A stretch of 64,000 nucleotides of DNA from Rhizobium etli CFN 42 (GTDB taxonomy: Bacteria > Pseudomonadota > Alphaproteobacteria > Rhizobiales > Rhizobiaceae). Where the stretch lies: NCBI RefSeq assembly GCF_000092045.1, contig NC_007766.1, positions 372,001 to 436,000 on the forward strand. Direction: 5' to 3'. Shown here one piece after another: positions 44,971 to 53,308 of this stretch (positions are counted from its first letter, which is position 1; every line of letters begins with the position of its first letter). A program made the translations under genes and the position numbers. Under the pieces are notes generated by a model, which was given only the letters and a program-made list of their open reading frames with translations, was not told where the DNA came from and ran no database searches.

Positions 44971-46161
44971 TCACACTCCGCCGCGGTTCCAGCCGCGTCC
45001 ACGGTCGCCGAACATTTCATATCCCTTGTCGGTGATCGCCAGCGTATCCTCCAGCTTGATGAAACCACGCTTCGGGTGAAGCATCGTCGTCTCGACCGAA
45101 ATGACATTGCCGGCTTCCAGCGGCTTGTCGGCATCGATTCCCTCATAAGCGACGGGGTGATTCGTCATGAGGAACGGCGCTTCGTGGGTGATGAGGCCCA
45201 TACCATGGCAGAAGAAGTCGGTGAAGGCCGCCGATGGCGAGGCCTTGAGCTCGGCTTCCGCCGCGACGATCATTTCACTGCCAAGAACCCCTGCTCTGAC
45301 TTTGGCGAAGGCCGCTTGCTGGATACGTTCGACTTCAGCCAGAAGGTCCTCCAGCTCCGCATCCGGTTCACCGAGCACGCCCATGCGGCAGAGGTCACCG
45401 ATATATCCGTGATAGTTGCCGCCTGAATCGATTGACAGGATCTCGCCCTCGGCCCAGGCCTGCGGCGAGCCCGCGCGGTTGTGACTGGCGCCGAGCGTCA
45501 GCAGACAATATTCGAAGTGCAGCCCGCGGTTCGTCTCCTCCCGGCGCAGCTGCTCGATGATCTCCAGTTTCGTCGAGCCGGCGCGGGCCGCCGCGATCGT
45601 CGCCAGCATCGAGTCGGTGATCAGTTCGGAGGCGCGTCTGAGCTTTGCCAGTTCGTCCGCTGTCTTGACGGCCCTCAGCCGCTCCAAAACATGCGTGGCA
45701 TCGACAAATCGAGCGCCATCCAGCCGAGAGGCAAGAAGATCGCGGGCGTCGGATGGCAGGAAGGCTGGCTCGATGCCGATCCGCCCACTCGCCTTGCCGA
45801 TTTTCTTCAGGTGCTCGACGGCGAGCCCGGCTGCGTCCTGCGTGCCCCAGGTCGCCGTATGCACTGCGGGCGTCCAGAATGGATTGTTCTGGTGCTCTGC
45901 GCCTTCCATGCGGTTTCCCACATAGGCGGAGTGATCAGGCGCGCCTTTCTCGTAAATTACCATCGGCAGGTACCGGCTATGCCCGATCGCATCCATGGCG
46001 GCGAAGAAGATGAACTTGTAGCCGCCCATGAGATATTGCGTGTTGTGTTTTGAAGTGGCGGCGATGACGTCGATACCGGCTTCCTCCATGAGGCGGTCGA
46101 GCTTGGCCGTATCGAACGGCGCCACAGTGGGCTGCCTTGCTTGCCCTGCATTGTCGTTCAT
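44971..46161 (-). CDS. M24 peptidase-fold protein (Xaa-Pro peptidase/creatinase-like)
   Basis: A 396-residue pita-bread protein. The N-terminal creatinase-like domain has IDVIAATSKHNTQYLMGGYKF; the C-terminal domain has metal-ligand positions in ILSIDSGGNYHGYIGDLCRMG (two Asp), FFCHGMGLITHEAPF (His), NVISVETTMLHPKRGFIKLEDTLAIT (two Glu), so all five ligands seem present. It may be an aminopeptidase or an amidinohydrolase-like enzyme. ATG 46161 follows GGGAGGAAAG. It is last in a reverse operon with the Tm-1-like pair. Confidence 0.87.
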   Translation of the reverse strand: MNDNAGQARQPTVAPFDTAKLDRLMEEAGIDVIAATSKHNTQYLMGGYKFIFFAAMDAIGHSRYLPMVIYEKGAPDHSAYVGNRMEGAEHQNNPFWTPAVHTATWGTQDAAGLAVEHLKKIGKASGRIGIEPAFLPSDARDLLASRLDGARFVDATHVLERLRAVKTADELAKLRRASELITDSMLATIAAARAGSTKLEIIEQLRREETNRGLHFEYCLLTLGASHNRAGSPQAWAEGEILSIDSGGNYHGYIGDLCRMGVLGEPDAELEDLLAEVERIQQAAFAKVRAGVLGSEMIVAAEAELKASPSAAFTDFFCHGMGLITHEAPFLMTNHPVAYEGIDADKPLEAGNVISVETTMLHPKRGFIKLEDTLAITDKGYEMFGDRGRGWNRGGV

Positions 46162-46192
46162 TGTCTTTCCTCCCAGGATATGGATGTCCGCC

Positions 46193-46606
46193 TCAGAGGC
46201 CCTGCGGCAGCAGGCGGAAGTCCGGCAAATCGCGAAGCGCAAGCTCCGGCCCCACCGGTGAGTAGACCACGAAGAGGAGCATAGGCCCACCGCCAGTGTT
46301 CTTGGTCGAATGAAAGCGACTTTCGGGAATATAGATTGTGCAGCCGCTAGCCACCCGCCGCGTCATCGGATTACCGTTCTCGTCCTCGACCATCTGCTCG
46401 CCCTCACCTGAAATCACGAAGATGATTTCCTCTGCGCCCGGATGATTGTGGCGGGAATGGCCCTCGCCACATGGCAGTTCGACGACGCCTCCAGAAAAGC
46501 GGCTGGAGCCGTTGACCTCGGGCGCCACTGTCAGCGACAGCTTGCCCCAGTCAAAACCGAAGGCGCTCACATCCTGGGGATAGATGAAGTACTTGTTCTT
46601 TTCCAC
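46193..46606 (-). CDS. Cupin-domain protein
   Basis: A 137-residue single cupin. Metal-binding motif 1 is GEGHSRHNHPGAEEIIFVISGEGE and motif 2 lies in GCTIYIPESRFHSTKNTGG. The best start is GTG 46606, with GGAGG eight bases upstream overlapping the end of the preceding gene's spacer; no in-frame ATG exists that keeps the N-terminal FVEKNKYFIYPQDV. Stop and spacing place it in the same operon as the Tm-1-like genes. It may sense or isomerise the pathway substrate (inference). Confidence 0.83.
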   Translation of the reverse strand: MEKNKYFIYPQDVSAFGFDWGKLSLTVAPEVNGSSRFSGGVVELPCGEGHSRHNHPGAEEIIFVISGEGEQMVEDENGNPMTRRVASGCTIYIPESRFHSTKNTGGGPMLLFVVYSPVGPELALRDLPDFRLLPQGL

Positions 46607-46631
46607 GAAACGGCCTCCTCCATGCCCTTTC

Positions 46632-47474
46632 TCAGGCGCCCGCATTAAGGGCGAGCGCCTTGAAGTCTTCCGTCTGCTTGCGGATTGCAGCCTCTGCCGG
46701 CAGGCGCTCCATCGAGCTTGCACCATAAAAGCCGTGGCAGCCAGCACAACGCTCGAGGACGTAGCGCGCATCCTCCGGCATGGAGATTGGGCCGCCGTGG
46801 CAGAGGACGATGACGTCGTCGCGCACGGACCGCGCCGCCTTGGCGATCGCGGCGATCTCGTCGACGCAGTCATCAAGCGACTTGCCGGATGTGGCGCCGA
46901 TCGTGCCGCCGGTCGTTACCCCCATATGCGCCACGACGATGTCGGCGCCGGCGACGGCCATGGCGATAGCCTCGCTCTCGTTGAAGACATAGGGCGTCGT
47001 CAGCAGGTCGAGCCCGTGGGCAATGGCGATCATCTCGACCTCCAGATTGTAGCTCATGCCTGTTTCCTCGAAACTCTGCCGCATCCGGCCGTCGAAGAGG
47101 CCGATGGTTGGGAAGTTCTGTACACCTGAAAAGCCCATAGCCTTCAGGTCGGCGAGGAAGCGCGGCATCAGCACGAAGGGGTCAGTGCCATTGACGCCGG
47201 CGAGCACCGGCGTCTTTTTCACGACCGGCAACACTTCGAGCGCCATGTCCTTCACAATTTCGTTGGCGTTGCCATAGGCCAGCAGTCCGGCCGCCGACCC
47301 GCGCCCCGCCATGCGGTAGCGCCCAGAATTGTAGATTATGATGAGATCGATGCCGCCGGCCTCCTCAGCCTTGGCAGAGATGCCGGTGCCGGCGCCGGCG
47401 CCGACGATCGGCACGCCGGCTGCGATCATGCCGTGGAATTTTTCGAGAATGGTCTTGCGCGGTATGGCTGGCAT
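46632..47474 (-). CDS. Phosphoenolpyruvate-hydrolase-family TIM barrel (Tm-1 C-terminal-like)
   Basis: A 280-residue TIM-barrel protein of the PEP_hydrolase family. Landmarks are [79 protein letters not shown] and [12 protein letters not shown]. In plants this domain forms the C-terminal half of the Tm-1 protein, and the upstream gene here encodes the N-terminal half. ATG 47474 is used; a TTG precedes it. The reaction is not established for the bacterial proteins. Confidence 0.87.
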   Translation of the reverse strand: MPAIPRKTILEKFHGMIAAGVPIVGAGAGTGISAKAEEAGGIDLIIIYNSGRYRMAGRGSAAGLLAYGNANEIVKDMALEVLPVVKKTPVLAGVNGTDPFVLMPRFLADLKAMGFSGVQNFPTIGLFDGRMRQSFEETGMSYNLEVEMIAIAHGLDLLTTPYVFNESEAIAMAVAGADIVVAHMGVTTGGTIGATSGKSLDDCVDEIAAIAKAARSVRDDVIVLCHGGPISMPEDARYVLERCAGCHGFYGASSMERLPAEAAIRKQTEDFKALALNAGA

Positions 47475-47486
47475 CAATTCTGTCTC

Positions 47487-48683
47487 TCAGGGGTTGGCGA
47501 TGTCACGATAGGCCGCGACGGCGGCTTCTGCGAAGTGCGGGTCGTTGATATGGAGCGGCAAGCGAACAATGCGTCGCGACACCGTTGGCTTCACCGTCGC
47601 CTCAAGGGCGGCAAAGAGCGCGGCGTCGGCTTGCGGATCGAAGAACGCACCGCCTTCAATATCGAGGGCCGAGATGCCCTTTTCAGGAACAAGGAAGCGT
47701 ACGGGGCCGTGGCAGAGATTGAGCTTTTCGCCGATCCAGCGGCCGACCTCAGCGCATTCGGCCGAGGTCGTGCGCATCAAGGTGACGTTCGGGTTGTGGC
47801 GGTAAAACAGCCGGCCAGCATAGCGTTGAGGGACAGTCTCCGGCGCCCAGAAGTTCACCATATCGAGCGCGCCGGCCGAGCCGACATAGGGCAGGCCGGT
47901 GCGGGCAATCGCATCGAAACGGTCCGCGGTGGCAGGCAGGACGCCTCCGAAAAGCAGGTCGCAGACCTCGGTCGTCGTGATATCGAGTACGCCTGAGATC
48001 ACACCACTGTCGGCAAGCTTCTCCATTGCCCGCCCGCCCGTGCCGGTAGCGTGGAAGACCAGGCAATCATAGTCCGCACGCAGGCGCTCGACCATGGCGG
48101 ATACGGCGGGTGTGGTCACGCCGAACATGGTAAGCCCGAGCGCCGGTTTCGATGCAGTCACCTCAGCCGGCCGGCGGGACATGGCGGTGATCGCCTGGGC
48201 GGCGTTGTGAAGAATGACGCGGCTGAGCCGGTTCAGACCCGCCATGTCCGTGACTGAAGGCATCATCACGATGTCGGAAACATCGACATAGGGAGCAACA
48301 TCGCCGGAGGCGAGTGTCGAGACCATGATCTTTGGCAGACCGAGCCGCAATTGGCGCATGCCCGCAGTAATGATCGAAGTGCCCCCACCTCCGCCGATAC
48401 CGATGATGCCGGCGATGTCCCGGCGCTCCACGAGGAAGCGCGCGAAGGCAATGCCCATCGCTTCGACCGCCCGGCCGCGGTCCTCACAGGCAAGGACGGC
48501 TACAGCACCGTCGGGGTGGCATGCGGCAACCGCATTGGCGTTCACATCGACGACGGTCCGGGGCTCACGGATGCCGACGTCGACGCGTACAACAGACCCG
48601 CCCGCAGCTTCGATGCAAGCGGCAAGATAGGCAAGCTCCTCGCCCTTCGTGTCGGCCGTGCCGACTGCGTAGATCCGCTTCAT
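47487..48683 (-). CDS. Tm-1-like ATP-binding domain protein (UPF0261)
   Basis: A 398-residue UPF0261 protein. It starts with KRIYAVGTADTKGEELAYLA, has the glycine-rich GIIGIGGGGGTSIITAGMR and GDVAPYVDVSDIVMMPSVTDMAGLNRLSR, and ends with FFDPQADAALFAALE. In the tomato Tm-1 protein this domain binds ATP and viral replicase; the bacterial role is unknown. ATG 48683 follows GGGAGGGGAA. It is first in a four-gene reverse operon and is divergent from a TetR regulator. Confidence 0.88.
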   Translation of the reverse strand: MKRIYAVGTADTKGEELAYLAACIEAAGGSVVRVDVGIREPRTVVDVNANAVAACHPDGAVAVLACEDRGRAVEAMGIAFARFLVERRDIAGIIGIGGGGGTSIITAGMRQLRLGLPKIMVSTLASGDVAPYVDVSDIVMMPSVTDMAGLNRLSRVILHNAAQAITAMSRRPAEVTASKPALGLTMFGVTTPAVSAMVERLRADYDCLVFHATGTGGRAMEKLADSGVISGVLDITTTEVCDLLFGGVLPATADRFDAIARTGLPYVGSAGALDMVNFWAPETVPQRYAGRLFYRHNPNVTLMRTTSAECAEVGRWIGEKLNLCHGPVRFLVPEKGISALDIEGGAFFDPQADAALFAALEATVKPTVSRRIVRLPLHINDPHFAEAAVAAYRDIANP

Positions 48684-48746
48684 TTCCCCTCCCAGACCGG
48701 TTGGGTTCCTCCCCAGCACATCCACCACGGGGCAAGCGATGGACTC

Positions 48747-48774
48747 TTGCAAATTTTTGAGACTCGCGTATCAT
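48747..48774 (+). promoter_or_regulatory. Promoter-like element of the TetR gene
   Basis: TTGCAA at 48747-48752 and TATCAT at 48769-48774 are spaced by 16 bp. The -10 box ends six bases before ATG 48781, and no ribosome site precedes that ATG, so the message may be leaderless. The element lies in the 97-bp gap shared with the divergent Tm-1-like operon. Confidence 0.45.
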
Positions 48775-48780
48775 AAAGAT

Positions 48781-49419
48781 ATGGATGTCTCACGTCAACA
48801 GAACGAAACAGCGAGGACCGAGCGAGGCCCCCGTGCCCGCACGCGAAAACTGATGCTCGAAACCGCAACGCGGCTCATGCAGTCGGGCATCACTCCCTCG
48901 GTAAGCGAAGTGGCCGAGGCGGCCGAAGTGTCGCGCGCGACGGCCTACCGCTACTTTCCGAGCCAGGCCGCGCTCGTGCATGCCGTGGTCGATGAGGCTC
49001 TGGGACCAATACTCGGCTGGTCGTCCGACAGTCCGGATGCACGCACCCGCGTCGCCGACCTTTTGGCGACCGCGATGCCGCGCATCGACGAGTTCGAGGC
49101 CACTTTCAAGGCCGCGCTGAAACTCTCGCTGGACCAGTGGGCACAGCGTCAGGCGGGAACGCTCGGCAACGAGCCGCTGTTCACGCGCGGCCACCGCGTC
49201 GACCTGCTGAAGTGCGTTACGGCCCCTCTGCAGGGCACCGTGCCGCCTGAGTCCCGGGAACGCCTTGCACAGGCGCTTTCGCTTGTTTTCGGCGTCGAGG
49301 TGCTGATCGTTCTGAAGGATATCTGGGGCCTCACCTCCGAAAGCGCCCAGTCTGTTGCCGAGTGGGCTGCCAAGGCGCTCGTTGACAGCGCGTTACGTCA
49401 GGCTGAGAGCAAAGGATGA
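48781..49419 (+). CDS. TetR-family transcriptional regulator
   Basis: A 212-residue regulator. The TetR helix-turn-helix is at about 25-70 (LMLETATRLMQSGITPSVSEVAEAAEVSRATAYRYFPSQAALV); the rest is a helical effector domain. It is divergent from the Tm-1-like operon by 97 bp and probably controls it. ATG 48781 is chosen because it fits domain length; an in-frame ATG at 48739 would extend it into the promoter. Confidence 0.9.
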   Translation: MDVSRQQNETARTERGPRARTRKLMLETATRLMQSGITPSVSEVAEAAEVSRATAYRYFPSQAALVHAVVDEALGPILGWSSDSPDARTRVADLLATAMPRIDEFEATFKAALKLSLDQWAQRQAGTLGNEPLFTRGHRVDLLKCVTAPLQGTVPPESRERLAQALSLVFGVEVLIVLKDIWGLTSESAQSVAEWAAKALVDSALRQAESKG

Positions 49420-49435
49420 TATGGAAGCCCGCCAA

Positions 49436-49448
49436 CTGGTTCGACCAG
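49436..49448. promoter_or_regulatory. GntR-type operator, site A1
   Basis: CTGGTTCGACCAG, a perfect 5-3-5 palindrome. Its context CAACTGG..GACCA is shared with 59611-59625 upstream of the epimerase gene. Confidence 0.6.
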
Positions 49449-49613
49449 ATGAGGTGATGTCGTTTGTATCGTGGTCGCCGTTGGCGACGAGAAAAGAAAG
49501 ATCGCTCCACAGATCTGCATCAATGGAGCCACAGATTGCGGGAGAATATCCAGAATTCTGGAAGGCGTGCCGTTGATGAAGCTCTCGAAGGGTCGCCCTT
49601 GACGATAATGGCG

Positions 49614-49637
49614 TTTGGTACTACCAGATCAGGGAAA
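49614..49637. promoter_or_regulatory. GntR-type operator, site A2
   Basis: TTTGGTA, two bases, ACCAGAT, one base, AGGGAAA. It differs from the block at 59635-59658 at only three of 24 positions. The core TGGT-ACT-ACCA is a palindrome of the type bound by FadR-like GntR regulators; one is encoded at 56555. Confidence 0.7.
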
Positions 49638-49773
49638 TAATATTCAGGCTTGAGATCTGAACGCGCTAGGTGTCGGGGAGGACGCCAGCACGAAAACCAC
49701 CCAGGAGGATCAAGAAGCCAGATCGGGAGGCCCGCGACGACGCGGGAAGCGTGCATAAATGGGAGGAAACGTT

Positions 49774-51084
49774 ATGCGCAAAACTATGACCGGTCTCATT
49801 GCCGGTGTCGGATTGATGTGGGCCTGCGGCACGTCCGCACAGGCCCAGGAACTGACAATTTTCTGGGCCGAGTGGGACCCGGCAAATTACCTTCAGGAAC
49901 TTGCCAACGAATACGAGGCTGAAACCGGCGTCAAGGTCACTGTCGAGACCACACCATGGTCCGACTTTCAGACCAAGGCCTTCACCGAATTCAACGCAAA
50001 GGGCTCAGCCTATGACCTGGTCGTCGGCGACAGCCAGTGGATCGGGGCTGCGTCAGAAGCAGGACACTACGTCGATCTCACCGAATTTTTCACCAAGCAC
50101 AATCTGACCCAGGTGATGGCTCCGGCGACGGTGAAGTACTACTCCGAGTATCCGGCGAACTCGAAGAAGTACTGGTCAGTTCCTGCAGAAGGTGACGCCG
50201 TCGGCTGGTCATACCGAAAGGACTGGTTCGAAGATCCCAAGGAGATGGAGGCGTTCAAGGCGAAATACGGTTACGACCTCGCCCCACCGAAGACATGGGC
50301 CCAGATGCGCGACATCGCCGAGTTCTTCCATCGCCCAGATCAGAAGCGCTACGGAATAGCCATCTACACCGACAATTCTTATGACGGTCTCGTCATGGGT
50401 GTCGAGAACGCAATCTTCTCGTTCGGAGGTGAACTCGGCGACTACCAGAACTACAAGGTTGACGGCATCGTCAACTCTGAGAAGAACGTCAAAGCGCTCG
50501 AATTGTATCGCGAGCTGTACGGCTTTACGCCTCCGGGCTGGGCCAAGTCCTTCTTCGTCGAGAATAACCAGGCGATTACCGAGAACCTGGCGGCGATGAG
50601 CATGAACTATTTCGCCTTCTTCCCGGCTCTGGTGAACGAGGCATCGAACCCGAACGCCAAGGTTACCGGCTTCTTTGCCAACCCGGCTGGTCCGAACGGC
50701 GAGCAGTTCGCAGCGCTCGGTGGCCAGGGCATATCGATCATCTCCTATTCAAAGAACCAGGAAGAGGCGATGAAATTCCTCGAATGGTTCATCAAGGACG
50801 AGACCCAGAAGCGCTGGGCCGAACTCGGCGGCTACACGGCAAGCGCCAAGGTGCTTGAATCTCCGGAATTTCAGAACGCGACACCCTATAACAAGGCTTT
50901 CTACGAGACCATGTTCAAGGTGAAGGACTTTTGGGCAACTCCTGAATATGCCGAACTGCTGATCCAGATGAACCAGCGGATTTATCCTTTCGTCACCGCT
51001 GGCCAAGGCTCAGCGAAGGAAGCGCTCGACGCTCTGGCGGCTGACTGGAACGCGACGTTCAAGAAATACGGACGCAACAAGTAG
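49774..51084 (+). CDS. ABC transporter substrate-binding protein, carbohydrate type (SBP family 1)
   Basis: A 436-residue periplasmic protein with a Sec signal peptide at residues 1-25 (MRKTMTGLIAGVGLMWAC, cleavage after AQA). The mature part has the MalE-like layout: TIFWAEWDPANYLQELANEY, YDLVVGDSQWIGAASEAGHYVDLT, PAEGDAVGWSYRKDWF and GGQGISIISYSKNQEEAMKFLEWF. It would deliver a sugar or sugar acid to the permeases encoded next. ATG 49774 follows GGGAGGAAAC. Confidence 0.92.
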   Translation: MRKTMTGLIAGVGLMWACGTSAQAQELTIFWAEWDPANYLQELANEYEAETGVKVTVETTPWSDFQTKAFTEFNAKGSAYDLVVGDSQWIGAASEAGHYVDLTEFFTKHNLTQVMAPATVKYYSEYPANSKKYWSVPAEGDAVGWSYRKDWFEDPKEMEAFKAKYGYDLAPPKTWAQMRDIAEFFHRPDQKRYGIAIYTDNSYDGLVMGVENAIFSFGGELGDYQNYKVDGIVNSEKNVKALELYRELYGFTPPGWAKSFFVENNQAITENLAAMSMNYFAFFPALVNEASNPNAKVTGFFANPAGPNGEQFAALGGQGISIISYSKNQEEAMKFLEWFIKDETQKRWAELGGYTASAKVLESPEFQNATPYNKAFYETMFKVKDFWATPEYAELLIQMNQRIYPFVTAGQGSAKEALDALAADWNATFKKYGRNK

Positions 51085-51241
51085 CAAAACGCGATCAGCG
51101 GAAGGGGCCCCGCCGCCCCTCCCATTTCATTCTGCATCTCGCGCCCAAGGCGCGGTTCGAGAGGGCGCGGCGCCCGGCATTCACTTCGCGCATTGTGATG
51201 CCTTCCGGCATCCGGCGCCGAACTCTCGGAGGAGGAGAGGA

Positions 51242-52147
51242 TTGGCCACCGCAGTCATGACATCGCTGGACACGAAATCGCGTGCCGCGTCGCGTGGCAT
51301 GAGCGACATCCGCATTCGCAACCTGTTCATCATCCCGACGATCCTGTTTCTGATCGTCTTCAACATCTTCCCGCTGATCTACTCGCTCGGCTATTCCTTC
51401 ACCGACTTTCGCGCCTCGTCGAACGCGCCGGTCAATTTCGTCGGCCTGCAGAACTACCGCGAGCTGCTCAACGATCCGTTCATATGGTCTAACTTTGCCA
51501 TCACCGCGAAATATGTGATCGTCTCCGTTACGGGACAGGTGATCGTCGGCTTCGGCACGGCGATGCTGCTCAACCGCGACATTCCGATGAAGGGTCTTCT
51601 GACGACACTGCTGCTGCTGCCGATGATGCTGTCGATGGCAGTGGTCGGCCTCTTCTGGAAGCTGCTCTACGATCCCTCCTTTGGCATCATCAACTACACG
51701 CTCGGCCTCGGCTCCTTCGAGTGGCTGTCGAATCCGGATGTGGCGCTCTATGCGGTCGCCATCACTGATATCTGGATGTGGTCGCCGTTCGTGATGCTGC
51801 TGTCGCTCGCCGGCCTTTCGGCCGTGCCAAAGCACCTCTACGAGGCAGCGGCGATCGACCGGGCGGGACCATTCTATACCTTCTTCCGCATCACACTGCC
51901 GCTGGTGGCGCCGATCCTGATGATCGCAATTATCTTCCGGACGATGGAAGCCTTCAAAACCTTCGACCTCGCCTACATCCTGACCAGCCAGCCGACGACG
52001 GAGGTGATCTCCATTCGGCTCTATAAGATGGCCTTCCAGGAATGGCAGACGGGGCGCTCCTGCGCACTCGCCTACATCGTGCTCATCATGATCCTCGCGA
52101 TCACCAACATTTACGTCAAGTACCTCAACAAAGTGAAGGAGCGCTGA
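51242..52147 (+). CDS. Carbohydrate ABC transporter permease, MalF/UgpA type
   Basis: A 301-residue permease with first helix NLFIIPTILFLIVFNIFPLIYSLGYSF, the SSNAPVNFVGLQNYRELLND loop and the EAA loop HLYEAAAIDRAGPFYTFFRITLPLVAPI. The start is judged to be TTG 51242, because a strong GGAGGAGGAGAGG lies at 51228-51240; the next ATG, 51257, is too far from it. The 157-bp gap from the binding-protein gene has no clear promoter. Confidence 0.9.
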   Translation: MATAVMTSLDTKSRAASRGMSDIRIRNLFIIPTILFLIVFNIFPLIYSLGYSFTDFRASSNAPVNFVGLQNYRELLNDPFIWSNFAITAKYVIVSVTGQVIVGFGTAMLLNRDIPMKGLLTTLLLLPMMLSMAVVGLFWKLLYDPSFGIINYTLGLGSFEWLSNPDVALYAVAITDIWMWSPFVMLLSLAGLSAVPKHLYEAAAIDRAGPFYTFFRITLPLVAPILMIAIIFRTMEAFKTFDLAYILTSQPTTEVISIRLYKMAFQEWQTGRSCALAYIVLIMILAITNIYVKYLNKVKER

Positions 52148-52148
52148 G

Positions 52149-53108
52149 ATGGCTGCCGTCCAAACACGCTCCGAACGCGCGCTGAACCGGATTGCGATCG
52201 CCGCGGTACTGGTCATTACGCTGATCTTCCTGGCGCCGATCTACTGGATTACCTCGACGGCCTTCAAGCCTCGCAACCTCGCCACCACCATCCCGCCGAC
52301 GGTGGTCTTCGAGCCTGAACTCTCGCCTTTCGTGAAGCTCTTCACCAAGCGCTCACAGCTACGCGGGGTGCCGACGCCCGAAGAATATGCCGCCGCCCCC
52401 TGGTGGGAGCGGATGGTGTTCGACGGCGGCGAGAAGATCGTCCGCTCCGGCCGCGGCGAGGTGCAGCCGTCCGGCTATCCGAACCGCTTCATGAATTCGC
52501 TGATCGTCGCCATCACCTCCACGCTGCTGGCGGTGGGAATGGGAACTTTCACGGCGTACGGTTTCTCACGCTTCAGAGTGAAGGGGGAGGCAGACCTTCT
52601 ATTCTTCATCCTGTCGACTCGCATGCTGCCACCTGTCGTCGTAGCGATCCCGATGTTCCTCATGTACCGCGCCGTCGGCCTCAACGACACGCATTGGGGC
52701 CTCATCATACTCTACACTGCCTTCAACCTTTCCTTCTCTGTTTGGCTGATGAAGGGTTTCATCGATGAGATCCCGAAGGAATACGAGGAGGCCGCGCTCG
52801 TTGACGGCTACACGCGGATGGAAGCCTTTTTCAAGATCGTCATTCCGGAAGCAGCGACCGGCATAGCCGCAACCGCCGTCTTCTGCTTCATCACCGCCTG
52901 GAACGAGTATGCCTTTGCGCTCATCATGACGAACCGGCGGGCGCAAACCGCCCCACCCTTCATTCCCAGCCAGGTCGGCTCCGGCCTGCCGGATTGGACG
53001 GTCATCGCGGCCGGGACCTTCCTGTTCCTGCTACCGGTCGCCATCTTCACCTTCCTGCTCAGGAACCACCTCCTGCGCGGCATGAGCTTTGGAGCGATCC
53101 GCAAATGA
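52149..53108 (+). CDS. Carbohydrate ABC transporter permease, MalG/UgpE type
   Basis: A 319-residue permease. Between the first helix (IAAVLVITLIFLAPIYWITSTAFKP) and the second there is an extra periplasmic segment of about 60 residues (ELSPFVKLFTKRSQ, WWERMVFDGGEKIV). The EAA loop is EYEEAALVDGYTRMEAFFKIVIPEAATGIAA. It ends with an ATGA overlap to the small membrane gene and completes the channel with the preceding permease. Confidence 0.92.
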   Translation: MAAVQTRSERALNRIAIAAVLVITLIFLAPIYWITSTAFKPRNLATTIPPTVVFEPELSPFVKLFTKRSQLRGVPTPEEYAAAPWWERMVFDGGEKIVRSGRGEVQPSGYPNRFMNSLIVAITSTLLAVGMGTFTAYGFSRFRVKGEADLLFFILSTRMLPPVVVAIPMFLMYRAVGLNDTHWGLIILYTAFNLSFSVWLMKGFIDEIPKEYEEAALVDGYTRMEAFFKIVIPEAATGIAATAVFCFITAWNEYAFALIMTNRRAQTAPPFIPSQVGSGLPDWTVIAAGTFLFLLPVAIFTFLLRNHLLRGMSFGAIRK

Positions 53109-53308
53109 CGTTGCGCACCGTCAACCAGAGATATCTCGAGCCCGGTTCGCAGTACCTGATGATCTTCGGCATCATCGCGCTGTGCCAGCCATGGAATCTG
53201 TTTCTGCACCGTTATGGCATGACGATGACGCTTGTCGGACTGATCGCCTTCATGGTGACGACCAAGATCCCCCGGGATGCGCAACCAGACGAAGGCAGCC
53301 ACTCATGA
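53105..53308 (+). CDS. 67-residue two-helix membrane protein of the sugar importer operon
   Basis: A small protein with two hydrophobic stretches, YLMIFGIIALCQPWNLFL (about 18-35) and MTMTLVGLIAFMVTTKIP (about 39-56). It starts in the stop of the permease gene (ATGA at 53105) and ends inside the start of the ATPase gene (ATGA at 53305), so it is nested by coupling on both sides. I do not recognise a family; a role as an accessory subunit of the importer is inferred from position only. Confidence 0.75.
   Translation: MTLRTVNQRYLEPGSQYLMIFGIIALCQPWNLFLHRYGMTMTLVGLIAFMVTTKIPRDAQPDEGSHS

Larger units (their letters stand above)
49420..49773. promoter_or_regulatory. Upstream region of the carbohydrate ABC importer
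   Basis: A 354-bp non-coding region. It carries two TGGT-N3-ACCA palindromes (49436 and 49614) listed separately, and a TTGACG at 49599-49604 whose 17-bp spaced -10 would fall on the second palindrome. No coding sequence is supported. Confidence 0.6.

Noticed and set aside
51095..52216. Reverse open frame of 373 codons
   Set aside because: Antisense to the sugar permease gene; arginine- and histidine-rich shadow composition.
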